A stretch of 64,000 bases of DNA from Rothia sp. P100 (GCF_023712425.1 NZ_JAMAYG010000004.1:124001-188000), one strand, 5' to 3'. Positions 8,497 through 18,269 are shown, counted from the stretch's first letter. Numbers and translations: made by a program. The notes: generated by a model from the letters alone, not told the origin.

Positions 8497-9597
8497 ATGA
8501 CCCAGGGACCAGACCAGAACCAGAAGCCACAACGAGAATGGGGCAAACTTTCGCCCGCCATTTCCTCACCCACAGCGGACTCACTTCTATCTGCTCGCCG
8601 TAAGGAAAGCATCGTGCCCACAGAGGCACCAGCACCTGGCGCGGAAACTCCCTGGACATCTTCCATGCCCGCGGTGGCAAGTCACCGGGCAGACGCCTTA
8701 GAAGAGCCCGGGCACGCAGCTGAGCAAGAAACCACAGCGGCTCTCCCTGCTGAAACCTCGACCGCTGAAGCCTCAACCACTGGTGGCTCTGACCCTGCTC
8801 CTCAACCCCTAGCAGCCTCCGTCACTACTGCCGAAGAAGCTAATGTGCGGGCTGAAGCTCGAGAGACTGCTGTGGAAGATCGCCCACGCTGGCTAGCAGC
8901 TCGTATGGCACTCATCGCCCTAGCGGTGCCCCTGCTGACCCTCCTAACAGCCGTGCGGCTCATCGCCACTCACGGCTTCCTCTGGGCTGAGTATCACCGC
9001 CCGGGGTTCCCCGCTGACAGCTATGGCTTTGACACCCAAGAGCGTCTGCGCCTGGGGTCCTACGGTCTGGACTACATCCTTAACTTTGCCCCCCACACCT
9101 ACCTCTCTGAGATCGAAACCGGGGGAGCTACCGCTTTTTTAGCCTCCGAGGTAGAGCACATGACCGACGTAAAACGGGTCATGCTGATAGCACTTACCGC
9201 AGGGGCCCTGCTCTTTATCGCTGCTCTATTTGCCAGCCGATCACTGCGCGCCCGCGCACCCGGTGCCATCAGAAAAAGCCTTTTCACCGGCTCCTGGCTC
9301 ACCCTGGGCGTACTCGTCGTACTGCTGGTGATCGGGCTTTTGGGCTGGGAACCCCTCTTCACGGCCTTCCACCAGCTTTTCTTCCCCCAGGGCAACTGGC
9401 AGTTCCGCATGTCAGATACCCTCATTCGCCTGTACCCACCCCAGTTCTGGGTGGACGCTGCGCTCGCTATCGCGACCCTCACCCTGCTCTTCAGCCTGGT
9501 ACTGGTGATGCTCACCTGGCCTACCCAAGCCCGTAAGCAGCGGGCGCTTGCCCGCCGCGCGCAGCGTCAGGACCTCCAGAGGAAGCTCAGCCAGTAG
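8497..9597 (+). CDS. TIGR01906-family integral membrane protein
   Basis: About 125 disordered Ala/Pro/Glu-rich residues are followed by a membrane domain with four hydrophobic segments. An extracellular loop between the first and second segments contains the DYILNFAPHTYLSEIETGG and EVEHMTDVK stretches, characteristic of the TIGR01906 family. The family is conserved in Gram-positive bacteria; its function is not established. ATG 8497 follows a GGGGAG site; the open frame extends upstream to 8422 but that part overlaps the terminator hairpin. The gene converges on the PMT gene with a 26-base gap. Confidence 0.75.
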   Translation: MTQGPDQNQKPQREWGKLSPAISSPTADSLLSARRKESIVPTEAPAPGAETPWTSSMPAVASHRADALEEPGHAAEQETTAALPAETSTAEASTTGGSDPAPQPLAASVTTAEEANVRAEARETAVEDRPRWLAARMALIALAVPLLTLLTAVRLIATHGFLWAEYHRPGFPADSYGFDTQERLRLGSYGLDYILNFAPHTYLSEIETGGATAFLASEVEHMTDVKRVMLIALTAGALLFIAALFASRSLRARAPGAIRKSLFTGSWLTLGVLVVLLVIGLLGWEPLFTAFHQLFFPQGNWQFRMSDTLIRLYPPQFWVDAALAIATLTLLFSLVLVMLTWPTQARKQRALARRAQRQDLQRKLSQ

Positions 9598-9623
9598 GGC
9601 TCCATCGCGCGATAGTGCTTGCT

Positions 9624-11240
9624 TTAGATCCAGGCGTCGAACCACATGCGCTGGCGCCACTGGTCATAGGGCACCACCTCAGCGGTCCAAATGGGCCAGA
9701 AGTAAATTGAAATGAGGAGCGCGAAGACGGTAAAGAGCCCCACCGTTAGCAGGCCCAGCCGTTTGCGCCGTACGCTATCGTCCGGGCGTCCAAGCGCCAG
9801 CCCCAGCACTCCTGCCAGCATCAGAATAAGGTAGGGCTCAAAGGAGAGGGCGTAGAAGAAGAACATGGTGCGCTCTGGGTAGGCGAACCAGGGTAGGTAG
9901 CCCACCGCGAAGACCGCCAGCAGGGCACCGAAACGCCAGTCCCTGCGCCACAGCAAGATGAGCAGGGAAAACACCGCAACGATGATGAAGGACCACCAAA
10001 TCAGTGGGTTGCCAATGTTTAGTACCGCCTGGGAACAGGATTCTACAGTGCAAGCACCCTCACCCATGCTGGAGGATTCGTAGAAGTAACTGGTCGGTCG
10101 CCCCAAAATTAACCATTCGGCTGCTGAGGACTGGTAGGTATGAGGTGAGCTGAGACCCGCGTGAAAGCCGTAGGCAGAGCGATGATACTCCCAGAGGGAA
10201 CGCAACGGGGCAGGAAGCCAAAGCAGCCCCTCACCCGGGTGCTCGGCCGCCCAGTTACGGTAATAGGCGGTGGATGAAAGGAACCAGCCGCTCCAGCTGG
10301 CTAGGTAGGTCAGCAGACCGGTACCAATAAGAGCAAAGAACGCCAGCACGCCGTCCCCTAGGAAACCTGACACGTACCAGTGCCTCACACCCGCTATACG
10401 TCGGGCGTTGGCGTCCCAAAAGACGGTGAGCAGACCAAAAATCGCGATGAAAAAAAGAGCGTTCCACTTCACGCCCACTGCCAGACCAGAGCAAACGCCG
10501 GCAACCAGGCGCCAGTAGCGCAGGCCCAGAGCAGGACCGAAACGCATGAAAGAGTCAGTGGGCGCTCCACCGTTGGACGCCGCGTGGGCTGCAATCCGGC
10601 GTGCCAGCGCCCGGCGCCCCTGATAACGGTCAAGGAGCAAGGCCACGAAGGCGGCAAGCAGCCAGAACATCAAGAAAATATCGAGCAAAGCAAAACGCGA
10701 CTGTACAAAGTGAAGACCATCAATACTCAGCAACAAGCCAGCCAGAGTTGCCACGGTGATAGACCTAAACAGTAACCAACCTGCAAGCATCACCAAGCCA
10801 ATGGAAAGGATACCGGTGAGGGCGGCAGCAAATCGCCAGCCGAAGGGGTTATCGTCGCCAAAGAGCAGCATACCCACGGCAATCATCCACTTGCCGACCG
10901 GTGGGTGCACCACGTACTCAGCCGAATCCTGAACGCCCGACGGCGCACCGGCAACGAAGGAGTCATTTGCTCCCTCAGCCCAGGTACGCTCATACCCGAA
11001 ATGCAACAGCGAGTACCCGTCTTTAGCGTAGTAAGTCTCATCGAAAACAATAGCGTTGGGTTCAGCCAGATTCACCAACCTCATCAACCCGGCAAGAAGC
11101 AGAACCAGTGCAGGCGCCACCCAACCCCAGGAGGGCAGTGAAACATACTGCACCGCCAAACGCGCTCGTAGGGCTTTTTCTGTAAAAGCGTCGGTGAGCG
11201 TCATAACGGCGGGAAGCCGGGCACTATCATTGGTTTTCAC
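9624..11240 (-). CDS. PMT-family protein O-mannosyltransferase (GT39)
   Basis: This polytopic membrane enzyme transfers mannose from polyprenyl-phosphate-mannose to Ser/Thr of exported proteins. The first external loop carries the catalytic FDETYYAKD motif (residues 66-74) and VHPPVGKW (111-118). About ten further hydrophobic segments and a C-terminal WFAYPERTMFFFYALSF PMT_4TMC-type segment follow. At 538 residues it is full length for actinobacterial Pmt. The start is GTG at 11240; a downstream ATG at 11204 is possible. The position divergent from the genes leading to rsmI is the usual actinobacterial arrangement, here with a DUF368 gene between. Confidence 0.9.
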   Translation of the reverse strand: MKTNDSARLPAVMTLTDAFTEKALRARLAVQYVSLPSWGWVAPALVLLLAGLMRLVNLAEPNAIVFDETYYAKDGYSLLHFGYERTWAEGANDSFVAGAPSGVQDSAEYVVHPPVGKWMIAVGMLLFGDDNPFGWRFAAALTGILSIGLVMLAGWLLFRSITVATLAGLLLSIDGLHFVQSRFALLDIFLMFWLLAAFVALLLDRYQGRRALARRIAAHAASNGGAPTDSFMRFGPALGLRYWRLVAGVCSGLAVGVKWNALFFIAIFGLLTVFWDANARRIAGVRHWYVSGFLGDGVLAFFALIGTGLLTYLASWSGWFLSSTAYYRNWAAEHPGEGLLWLPAPLRSLWEYHRSAYGFHAGLSSPHTYQSSAAEWLILGRPTSYFYESSSMGEGACTVESCSQAVLNIGNPLIWWSFIIVAVFSLLILLWRRDWRFGALLAVFAVGYLPWFAYPERTMFFFYALSFEPYLILMLAGVLGLALGRPDDSVRRKRLGLLTVGLFTVFALLISIYFWPIWTAEVVPYDQWRQRMWFDAWI

Positions 11241-11415
11241 CCGTCCTATGCTAGTTGATATCGGGCTGTTTCTGTGGGCAGACCTGCCTCATCGTTTGCG
11301 TTATCAGCAGATGAAGCGGTGATATTGCACCCCTTTCCTGGCGCACCCCTGTTGGGCTTTGACCGGCTCCTAGTAGGATAGGCACGTTGAAAATTACACC
11401 CTAGGAAAGCAGATA

Positions 11416-12375
11416 ATGAGTCAGCCTGCCGCAAAACCCGCCGCTCAAAAAGACACAGCCCCTTCACAGATCGCTTTAAACCTGGTGCGTGGTGCCCTTA
11501 TCGGGACGGTAGAAACCGTGCCGGGTGTTTCCGGCGGAACGGTGGCGCTGGTCGTGGGTGTGTATGAGCGTCTCATTAGCTCGGCGTCCTCACTGATGAG
11601 CGGGGTCAAAGAAGTAGCGGTGAGCACCGTGCGCAAGGACCCTGCCCAGCGCAGCGCTGGTTATCAGCGGATTAAAAACCTGCCATGGGCACTGCTGCTT
11701 GCTATCTTCTTGGGTATGGGCGTAGCCGTTGTATCGATGGCGCACATAATGAGCTACCTGGTTGAGGAGCAGCCGGTACTGACCAGCGCCGCTTTCTTCG
11801 GCATGGTGCTAGCCTCCCTCTACGTACCTTTCAGTTTCGCCGGTAAGTGGCGGGGCAGGGATTGGTGCTACGCCCTGATTGCTGCAGGCATCATGTACTT
11901 CGTTGTCTCTGTGCCGCCTGCCGGGGATATGTCTAACCCGCCCTGGTACATCATTATGGGCGCGGCGGCTATCGCCATTGCAGCTCTCGTCTTGCCGGGC
12001 CTGTCCGGTTCCTTCCTGTTGCTGAGCTTTGGGCTATACCAAACTACTATGAACGCTGTGAGCAATTTTGATCTCACCTATATCACTCTTTTTGGGCTGG
12101 GCGCAGTTCTGGGCCTAGCTACCGTGGTCAAGGGTCTGGAGTGGGTGTTACAGCATCATCATCACCTCACTCTGGTGGTGCTGGCCGGCGTCATGCTGGG
12201 TGCACTGCGTGCCCTCTGGCCCTGGAAAACTGATAGCAACGACCTGCTGGCGGTGGGCGATCAGGCCGGTGCCGCGCTTATCTGGTGCCTGGTGGGCTTT
12301 GTGCTGGTGGTACTGGTCATTCTTGCAGATAAGATCTTCAACAAACCTAAGGTAGTGCATCAGGAAACGATCTAA
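11416..12375 (+). CDS. DUF368/PopT-family polyprenyl-phosphate transporter
   Basis: The protein has about nine membrane segments and two related hairpin signatures, ETVPGVSGGTVALV (near residue 35) and ALVLPGLSGSFLLLSFGLY (near residue 195), which define DUF368. Members (PopT) return undecaprenyl phosphate from the outer to the inner membrane leaflet for reuse in wall and capsule synthesis. That suits a window with so many lipid-linked sugar genes. AGGAAAG precedes the ATG. It is followed by rsmI after a 70-base gap containing a GC-rich hairpin (12396-12428). Confidence 0.85.
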   Translation: MSQPAAKPAAQKDTAPSQIALNLVRGALIGTVETVPGVSGGTVALVVGVYERLISSASSLMSGVKEVAVSTVRKDPAQRSAGYQRIKNLPWALLLAIFLGMGVAVVSMAHIMSYLVEEQPVLTSAAFFGMVLASLYVPFSFAGKWRGRDWCYALIAAGIMYFVVSVPPAGDMSNPPWYIIMGAAAIAIAALVLPGLSGSFLLLSFGLYQTTMNAVSNFDLTYITLFGLGAVLGLATVVKGLEWVLQHHHHLTLVVLAGVMLGALRALWPWKTDSNDLLAVGDQAGAALIWCLVGFVLVVLVILADKIFNKPKVVHQETI

Positions 12376-12395
12376 GCGCTCTGCTTTCTGCCCAT

Positions 12396-12428
12396 CGCCC
12401 GGTCTGCCCTCTAGGGGCAAGGCGGGCG
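12396..12428 (+). terminator. GC-rich hairpin between the DUF368 gene and rsmI
   Basis: CGCCC (12396-12400) pairs with GGGCG (12424-12428) around an inner TGCCC/GGGCA stem. There is no U-run, so it may be a weak terminator, a processing site or part of the rsmI leader. Confidence 0.3.
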
Positions 12429-12445
12429 GTGCTAGTCTTAAAACC

Positions 12446-13336
12446 ATGAGTGAACAGCAGAGCACGAGCACCCCCCAGACCGATATAGACCCCAGAGCCG
12501 GTGCGCTGGTCTTGGGTGGCACCCCTATCGGTAATCTGCAGGATGCTTCCCCGCGCCTGCGTCACGCCATGGCTACTGCCGATGTGATTGCTGTGGAAGA
12601 TACCCGCACCCTGCGCCGTTTGGCGTCGGGGCTCAACGTGCAGACCCGCGGGCGGGTTCTGGTCAACCATGACCACAATGAGGCTGCACGAGCATCCCAG
12701 ATTGTCGATGCTGTTGCAGCGGGGCAAACGGTGCTGCTGATGTCTGATGCCGGTATGCCCGCGGTCTCTGACCCGGGCTATGTAGCTGCTGCCGCTGTGG
12801 CTGATGCTGGGCTTCCCGTTACCGCCGTGCCTGGTCCATCGGCTGTTGTCACGGCGCTGGCGGTCTCTGGCCTGCCCAGCGGGCGTTTTACCTTTGAGGG
12901 CTTTCTGGCACGCAAAGGCTCTGACCGCACCAAAAGGCTCGCAGCCCTGGCTGCAGAAGAGCGCACCATGGTGTTCTACGAGTCTCCCCACCGCCTGGTT
13001 GCCACGTTAGCTGATTTCGCTCAAACCTTTGGTGCTGATCGCCGGGCAGCGGTCTGCCGTGAGCTCACCAAACTTCACGAAGAAGTTGCACGCGGCACTC
13101 TGACCGAACTGGTTGAGTGGAGCGAATCCAAGCAAATACGTGGTGAAATTGCCATCGTTGTGGAGGGAGCCGAACCTCCTGCTGCCCAAGATGCCGAAAG
13201 CCTTACGGAACTCGTCCTTGAACTGGTGGACGGCGGGATACGCCTCAAAGACGCCTGCGCGCAGGTGGCAACAGCTCGGGGAGTCTCTAAACGGGATCTC
13301 TACGAGGCAACCCTGGCTGCCCGCGATCACCACTAA
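12446..13336 (+). CDS. rsmI: 16S rRNA (cytidine(1402)-2'-O)-methyltransferase
   Basis: RsmI methylates the 2'-OH of C1402 in the ribosomal P site using S-adenosylmethionine. The tetrapyrrole-methylase fold signatures are present: LGGTPIGNLQDASPRLRHA (about residues 29-47), AVEDTRTLRRL, LMSDAGMPAVSDPGY, and VPGPSAVVTALAVSGLPSGRF. At 296 residues the length is typical. It is followed by tatD, as in related actinobacteria, after a 40-base gap. Confidence 0.95.
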   Translation: MSEQQSTSTPQTDIDPRAGALVLGGTPIGNLQDASPRLRHAMATADVIAVEDTRTLRRLASGLNVQTRGRVLVNHDHNEAARASQIVDAVAAGQTVLLMSDAGMPAVSDPGYVAAAAVADAGLPVTAVPGPSAVVTALAVSGLPSGRFTFEGFLARKGSDRTKRLAALAAEERTMVFYESPHRLVATLADFAQTFGADRRAAVCRELTKLHEEVARGTLTELVEWSESKQIRGEIAIVVEGAEPPAAQDAESLTELVLELVDGGIRLKDACAQVATARGVSKRDLYEATLAARDHH

Positions 13337-13421
13337 CCTGCAATTCAACATGGGGCTGGGGGGCAACTAGCTCAAGATGCTCCATCCCTCACCTGCCTAC
13401 CGTGATACGGAAGAGAAACTT

Positions 13422-14501
13422 ATGTGCACTAGCCACCACACCATGACAGCTGAAGATCTAGCAGAACTAGCAGCGCGCTTTGCCGGTACTCTTCCATCTC
13501 AGAATGAGCTGACGGCATCCATCTTTGAAACCCCGCTGCCTGTCCCAGAAGGACAGGTTCCTCCCGCCTATGAACCCGAGCGCTACGCTCTTGCCGGTGA
13601 AGAAAGCGGGGAGGGGACGCGTCGCAGATCAGAGCAGGGGCAGGATGGGAGGCGCCGCAATCTTGCGTTTCCCCCGGCGCCCGCACCGCTGCCCTATGCG
13701 ATTGTTGATAACCACACCCACATGGACTTGCTGGATGGCGAGGTGGCGGTTACTGCCCGGGATGCCTTAGATACCGGTGAAGCACTGGGTATTGGGGCTA
13801 TTGTGCAGGTGGGCTGCGATGTTCCCAGTTCCCTCTATGCGGTTAGAGCTGCTCACTCTGATGCCCGCGTGCTGGCAGCGGTTGCCCTGCACCCCAATGA
13901 GGCACCCAAGCTTGAAGAAGCTGGTCAGCTGGACGCCGCGCTGAACGTGATTGAAAAGCTGGCGCAGGATGATCGGGTACGCGCCATTGGTGAGACTGGT
14001 CTAGACTATTTCCGCACCGGTGAGGAGGGGGTGGAGGCACAGCAACGCTCCTTCCGAGAGCATATCCGTATCGCTAAAACCTACGGCAAGGCTCTGCAGA
14101 TTCACGATAGGGACGCCCATGAGGACGTAGTGCGTATTCTGAGGGAGGAGGGTGCCCCTGAAACCGTTATTTTCCACTGCTATTCCGGGGATCCTGACCT
14201 CGCTGAGATCTGTAATGGTGAAGGCTGGTACATGAGCTTTGCGGGCACGGTGACCTTCAAGAATTCTCAGGGAATTCAAGAGTCACTGAAACTTGCCCGC
14301 CGCGATTTGATTTTGGCTGAGACCGATGCACCCTTCTTAACACCGCACCCCTTCCGTGGGCGTCCCAACGCTTCTTACATGACCAACTACACCGTGCGTT
14401 TTATGGCGCAGTACCTGGATGCTGATCTTGAGGAACTCTGCCGGGACATCCGCGCTAATTCTCTGGATGCTTACGGTAGCTGGGGCGTAGAGGGTTTCTG
14501 A
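13422..14501 (+). CDS. tatD: TatD-family metal-dependent hydrolase
   Basis: TatD enzymes are cytosolic TIM-barrel exonucleases. Metal ligands are visible in DNHTHMDLLDG (about residue 105), GETGLDYFRTG, QIHDRDAHEDVVRIL, FHCYSGDPDLAE and LAETDAPFLTPHPFRG. The catalytic core is normal but is preceded by an extra N-terminal region of about 85 residues, rich in charged and Pro residues, common in Micrococcaceae homologues. ATG 13422 has GAAGAGAAA upstream. An ATG at 13377 would add 15 residues without a clear ribosome-binding site. This is the last conserved gene before the first polysaccharide insertion. Confidence 0.88.
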   Translation: MCTSHHTMTAEDLAELAARFAGTLPSQNELTASIFETPLPVPEGQVPPAYEPERYALAGEESGEGTRRRSEQGQDGRRRNLAFPPAPAPLPYAIVDNHTHMDLLDGEVAVTARDALDTGEALGIGAIVQVGCDVPSSLYAVRAAHSDARVLAAVALHPNEAPKLEEAGQLDAALNVIEKLAQDDRVRAIGETGLDYFRTGEEGVEAQQRSFREHIRIAKTYGKALQIHDRDAHEDVVRILREEGAPETVIFHCYSGDPDLAEICNGEGWYMSFAGTVTFKNSQGIQESLKLARRDLILAETDAPFLTPHPFRGRPNASYMTNYTVRFMAQYLDADLEELCRDIRANSLDAYGSWGVEGF

Positions 14502-14612
14502 AGCCTCTAGAGCTACCTTTTGTAGCGAATTCAGAGGTAGTTGTTGGTATTAGAATGTTCTCATTGGGCGGCCTCTTTAACTGTGCCCCAGTAGAAAAGA
14601 TGTGGAGAAGCG

Positions 14613-15536
14613 ATGGGTAAAAGTTTCACGCCCCAAGCCAGCATTATCATTCCTGCTTATAACGCAGCTGACACTATTGCTGATCAACTTGATGCTCTTT
14701 GTCAGCAGGTTGATGCACCAGAATTTGAAGTGATTGTTGCTGATAACGGTTCAACCGATAATCTTCGGGGCGCTGTTGAACCCTTTAAGCTGAAACTAAA
14801 CGTGCGGGTCATTGATGCCTCGGCCAAAAAGGGTCAATCCTTTGCGCGTAACTTAGCTGTGTGGGAAGCGCAAACGAATTTTATTCTTAGTTGCGATGCT
14901 GACGATATTGTGGGTGAGCACTGGGTCAATAAAATTTACCAGCATATTTCAACGTCTGACTGCCAAGTCGCGACACCAACCGCTGTTTTTTACCCGCACC
15001 TGGGGGAGACCGGGCCTCATAAATATTCTGGCAATATCCCCACTGAACCTCATATTTCCTTGGGTTATAAGATTTTTGCCCAAACCAGCTCTACTGGCTA
15101 TCGTCGTTCAACTTTTATTGAAATAGGTGGAATGGACGAAACCTATAACCGGGGGTGCGAGGACATCGATTTTTCCTGGCGCATGGTTGAGTCGGGGCGT
15201 AGCCTCGTATGGGAACAAGAAGCCGTACTGTTTTATAGAGCTCGGAATGAAGAAAAAGACCTTTTCGTGCAGTTCTTTCGATACGCTCGTGAAGATATTC
15301 TTTTGTGGAAGAGACTGAAAGACCGTGGTGTCCACCTACCCACCTTTTCTTTTGCAAAGGTTTGTAAAAGAGCCCTTGCCGTTCTTCTACGGTATCCAAA
15401 AAAGCACACCAGAGGGGACCTTATCGACTACGCAAAGAGAATTGGTGCCCTCAGCGGCTACGTTCAATACAGAATTCTTAGACAAAAGAGCAAACCGATA
15501 TTTTTGCAGGATAGTATTTCTACCATTAGTGAGTAA
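14613..15536 (+). CDS. Glycosyltransferase family 2
   Basis: A GT-A fold enzyme: ASIIIPAYNAADTI (residues 8-21), VIVADNGSTDN, and the metal-binding LSCDADDIVG motif. A later GGMDETYNRGCEDIDFSWR segment holds the ED acceptor/base motif. There is no membrane segment; it acts at the cytoplasmic membrane face on a lipid-linked acceptor. It resembles the genes at 31760 and 49869 in length and motif layout. A GGAGAAG site precedes the ATG. The gene is more AT-rich than tatD upstream, and lies with a GT25 remnant and a GT87 gene between tatD and ksgA. The sugar donor cannot be told. Confidence 0.85.
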   Translation: MGKSFTPQASIIIPAYNAADTIADQLDALCQQVDAPEFEVIVADNGSTDNLRGAVEPFKLKLNVRVIDASAKKGQSFARNLAVWEAQTNFILSCDADDIVGEHWVNKIYQHISTSDCQVATPTAVFYPHLGETGPHKYSGNIPTEPHISLGYKIFAQTSSTGYRRSTFIEIGGMDETYNRGCEDIDFSWRMVESGRSLVWEQEAVLFYRARNEEKDLFVQFFRYAREDILLWKRLKDRGVHLPTFSFAKVCKRALAVLLRYPKKHTRGDLIDYAKRIGALSGYVQYRILRQKSKPIFLQDSISTISE

Positions 15537-15547
15537 GAAATTTAAGA

Positions 15548-15830
15548 TTGACTGATTCAAGAATAGTCTCCCGCCGCGTCATATCTCTGGCCGACTCCGA
15601 AAGAATAAATGGGTTTCTTCGTCAGTCTTCAGGGGGAAGCTTCGAGGTCTTTCGAGCTGTTGACGGAAGGAAAGGCGAAGGGCTTGAATCCAGATGAAAC
15701 AATTCTGCTAGCGACGCCCTTCAGTTCTAAAGACCAAAGAAACTATTTTAGTCATGACGAGAATGCTTGCCAGCAAAGCTTTATTTCAAAGAATTTAGTT
15801 AATCGGAAGTACAAACTGGCGTCCTGGGAG
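15548..15830 (+). pseudogene. Decayed GT25-family glycosyltransferase
   Basis: From TTG 15548 the frame gives 49 residues, with VISLADSERINGFLRQ and FEVFRAVDGRK, the conserved N-terminus of GT25 (LPS-type beta-galactosyltransferase) proteins, then TGA at 15695. The similarity appears to continue in a different frame: YFSHDENACQQSFIS near 15745-15790 corresponds to the family's downstream ACxxSH segment. GT25 proteins are normally about 230-280 residues and the LEDD active-site motif is not found, so the gene is broken by frameshift and truncation. The rest of the 15537-16004 gap shows no convincing coding sequence. The right boundary is approximate. Confidence 0.5.
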
Positions 15831-16004
15831 GGGGCAAGCAGTGTCCAGAGCCAAGAGAAAGATCCTGGGAGCCCAAGAGCCGTGACCCTAGTTGGAAAAG
15901 TAAGGAAGCGGGTAAGAATAAGGACTCGCCTTGACTGCTTGCGGAGCAGACGTGCGGCTACCGCTTTCGATATATCAGAAATGTTCTCGCCTAGACGGTA
16001 AATA

Positions 16005-17240
16005 TTATTTCTTCATGAGTCGAACTGGAACCACTAGGTAGGCAACAGCCCAGGCCACGGGTAGGGCGTGCATGAGGCCAAGGGCGAGCGGCCATTCGCC
16101 GGTACCCCAGTTGTGCCCACCAAACCAGATGGCGAAGGGCAGAGCAAAAATAAGGGCGCCGCTTGCTGCCAGGTAGAGGTAGGTTCGGTCAGATGACCGC
16201 CAGCCATAAACGGCAGCAAAGAGCACGAAGGTAACCAGCCAGACCCAGTGGTGGGTCCACGAAATGGGGGAGAGCAGAAGCCCCAGCACCGCCACAGTGC
16301 TCACAGCTCCCACTGTCTGCCCCAGGGTGTGTAACTTCTTGCACGCCCAGTAGGTAAGCACCAGTACTGTCAGGGCTGATGCCGCGAATAGGGCGGTTGC
16401 CACCGGGGCGGGGAGAATCATGGACCAGCTACCCAGCAGGTTGTAGTTCAGTGCTCCGGTGATACTGCCGACCCTGTCGGACTCAAAGATTTTCTGGGTG
16501 AAGAATTCGAGGGCATGGTGGGGCATAACGGCGAAACTTAGCGCGATGCCTGCCAGCCCGGTGCCGATAAAGCGCGCCAGAGACTTCCAATCCTTCGTTG
16601 CTAGGAAGTACAGAGCGAAAATTGCGGGGGTTAGCTTAATGCTGGCGGCCAATGCCATGAGTACGCCATGCCAGCGGGTGCCGCGCAGGTAAATTGCGTC
16701 GGTGAGAATCAGTAACACCAGAAAGAGATTGATCTGCCCTAGCTCCATATTGAAGCTGATGGGGAAAAATTTAAGAAAAAGCGGTGTCAGCCAGAGCCCG
16801 CTTGCCAGCGCCACCCGTCGGCTGACGTCCAGCCCGCGCAGAGTGAGGTAACTGACCAGCACCAGAGCAACCACATTGAGCACCAGGAAGGCTGGACCAG
16901 CAGCCTGCGCATTGGTGAGTAAGACAAAGGGTGTAAAAACCAGCGCAGCCAACGGTGGGTAGGTGAAACCGTAAATTTCTTCTGGAGGAAGAGCCCAGTT
17001 GTAAAGATTACCGGTGGTCAGCCAACTCTTGACCGCACCGTAATAGACGTTCAGGTCAAAGAAAACCCGGGGCTCCATCTTCTCGTCCCACAGAAAGGGG
17101 TAGAGGCTAATCACCGTCAGCAGAAGCCCCGTCACTATTGCCACGTTGCTGGTCAACCCAGAGCTGAGGGCGGCATAGGATGCACCTGTGTGCTGAGATG
17201 CGGTGGTCTGTGAGGTTGATGCTGCGGAGCGAGGGCGCAT
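16005..17240 (-). CDS. GT87-family membrane mannosyltransferase (DUF2029)
   Basis: A polytopic GT-C enzyme that would use polyprenyl-phosphate-mannose to add mannose outside the membrane. The first external loop has EPRVFFDLNVYYGAV with the catalytic Asp, followed by TTGNLYNW and GFTYPPLAALVF, which are GT87 signatures; about ten hydrophobic segments follow. The open frame extends to 17657, but that part overlaps ksgA on the other strand and looks non-coding. ATG 17240, with CAGGACGG upstream, gives 411 residues, the normal family length. It runs opposite to its neighbours and is divergent from ksgA. Confidence 0.8.
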   Translation of the reverse strand: MRPRSAASTSQTTASQHTGASYAALSSGLTSNVAIVTGLLLTVISLYPFLWDEKMEPRVFFDLNVYYGAVKSWLTTGNLYNWALPPEEIYGFTYPPLAALVFTPFVLLTNAQAAGPAFLVLNVVALVLVSYLTLRGLDVSRRVALASGLWLTPLFLKFFPISFNMELGQINLFLVLLILTDAIYLRGTRWHGVLMALAASIKLTPAIFALYFLATKDWKSLARFIGTGLAGIALSFAVMPHHALEFFTQKIFESDRVGSITGALNYNLLGSWSMILPAPVATALFAASALTVLVLTYWACKKLHTLGQTVGAVSTVAVLGLLLSPISWTHHWVWLVTFVLFAAVYGWRSSDRTYLYLAASGALIFALPFAIWFGGHNWGTGEWPLALGLMHALPVAWAVAYLVVPVRLMKK

Positions 17241-17381
17241 GACCGTCCTGGTAGTGGCTGGGGTAGTACAAGAGAAGAGTCTACCGTCCAGGCAAATCTT
17301 GCCCAGACGCTCACCTGCTGGTGACGTGGTCACTATGAGGCTAGCTCCCTCTTTGAGCCACCTGGCATATAGACTGGTGGG

Positions 17382-18269
17382 GTGACTGAAGAACCTGCAC
17401 CCACCACTCAACACCTGCTCGGCGCCCAAGAAATCCGCGAACTGGCCGATATGCTCGGTATCCGCCCCACCAAAACCCTGGGGCAGAATTTCGTGATTGA
17501 CCCCAACACCATTCGCCGTATCATCGCTACCGCTAAAATTAGCCCTGATGAAACGGTGGTTGAGGTTGGCCCTGGGCTGGGTTCTTTGACTCTGGGCATC
17601 CTGGATGCCGCTAAAGACATGGTGGCTGTGGAGATAGATCCGCCTCTGGCAGAACAACTCCCTGCAACAATTGCCAAGATGCGCCCGGGCTCAGAAGCAC
17701 GTATTGATGTCGTGCTGTCGGATGCCATGAAGGTCACCGAACTGCCTAGAACCCCCAGCGCGCTGGTAGCTAACCTGCCCTATAACGTAGCGGTTCCCGT
17801 CCTCTTGCACATGTTTGCGCAGTTCCCTTCTATTGAGCATGCTTTGGTGATGGTGCAGGACGAGGTCGCTGACCGCCTGGCCGCCAAGCCCGGTTCTAAG
17901 ATTTACGGGGTGCCCAGCGTTAAGGCCAACTGGTTCGCTGAGGTCTCCAAAGCGGGAGTGATAGGCACTAACGTCTTCTGGCCAGCTCCTAAAATCAAAT
18001 CAGGTCTAGTTGCCTTTGAACGCCGCGCAGAGCTGCTTTCTGACCTACCGCGGGAAGAGGTCTTTGCCATTATTGACGCCGCATTCGCTCAGCGTCGTAA
18101 GACCCTGCGCGCCGCCCTGTCTACCTGGGCAGGTTCAGGTGCTCGCGCCGGCTCTATTCTTGAAGCTGCGGGTATTGACCCTCAGCTACGCGGTGAAAAG
18201 CTGGATATTCACGACTTCATTAAGATTGCTGAAGCTGCCCGTACGGTGCCGGCGGTAGGAGAAGCCTAA
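17382..18269 (+). CDS. rsmA: 16S rRNA dimethyladenosine transferase
   Basis: RsmA (KsgA) dimethylates A1518 and A1519 of 16S rRNA late in 30S assembly. Motifs: [16 protein letters not shown] (about residues 32-47), [16 protein letters not shown] for SAM binding, and the catalytic NLPYNVAVP. Length of 295 fits. The start is GTG 17382 with only a weak GGTGGG upstream. The TAA stop overlaps the ispE start as TAATG, so the two are translationally coupled, the standard actinobacterial ksgA-ispE arrangement. Confidence 0.95.
   Translation: MTEEPAPTTQHLLGAQEIRELADMLGIRPTKTLGQNFVIDPNTIRRIIATAKISPDETVVEVGPGLGSLTLGILDAAKDMVAVEIDPPLAEQLPATIAKMRPGSEARIDVVLSDAMKVTELPRTPSALVANLPYNVAVPVLLHMFAQFPSIEHALVMVQDEVADRLAAKPGSKIYGVPSVKANWFAEVSKAGVIGTNVFWPAPKIKSGLVAFERRAELLSDLPREEVFAIIDAAFAQRRKTLRAALSTWAGSGARAGSILEAAGIDPQLRGEKLDIHDFIKIAEAARTVPAVGEA

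Noticed and set aside
12347-12991. 214-codon minus-strand frame opposite rsmI
   Set aside because: Codes only as a shadow of the conserved rsmI gene; the peptide has no domain-like composition.
15609-16001. 130-codon plus-strand frame as an intact gene
   Set aside because: Only its first part fits a frameshifted GT25 remnant; the rest has no recognisable features, so I treat it as part of a pseudogene.
17241-17657. N-terminal extension of the GT87 gene
   Set aside because: It overlaps ksgA on the other strand and adds residues with no resemblance to the family; ATG 17240 with a good ribosome-binding site fits the normal length.
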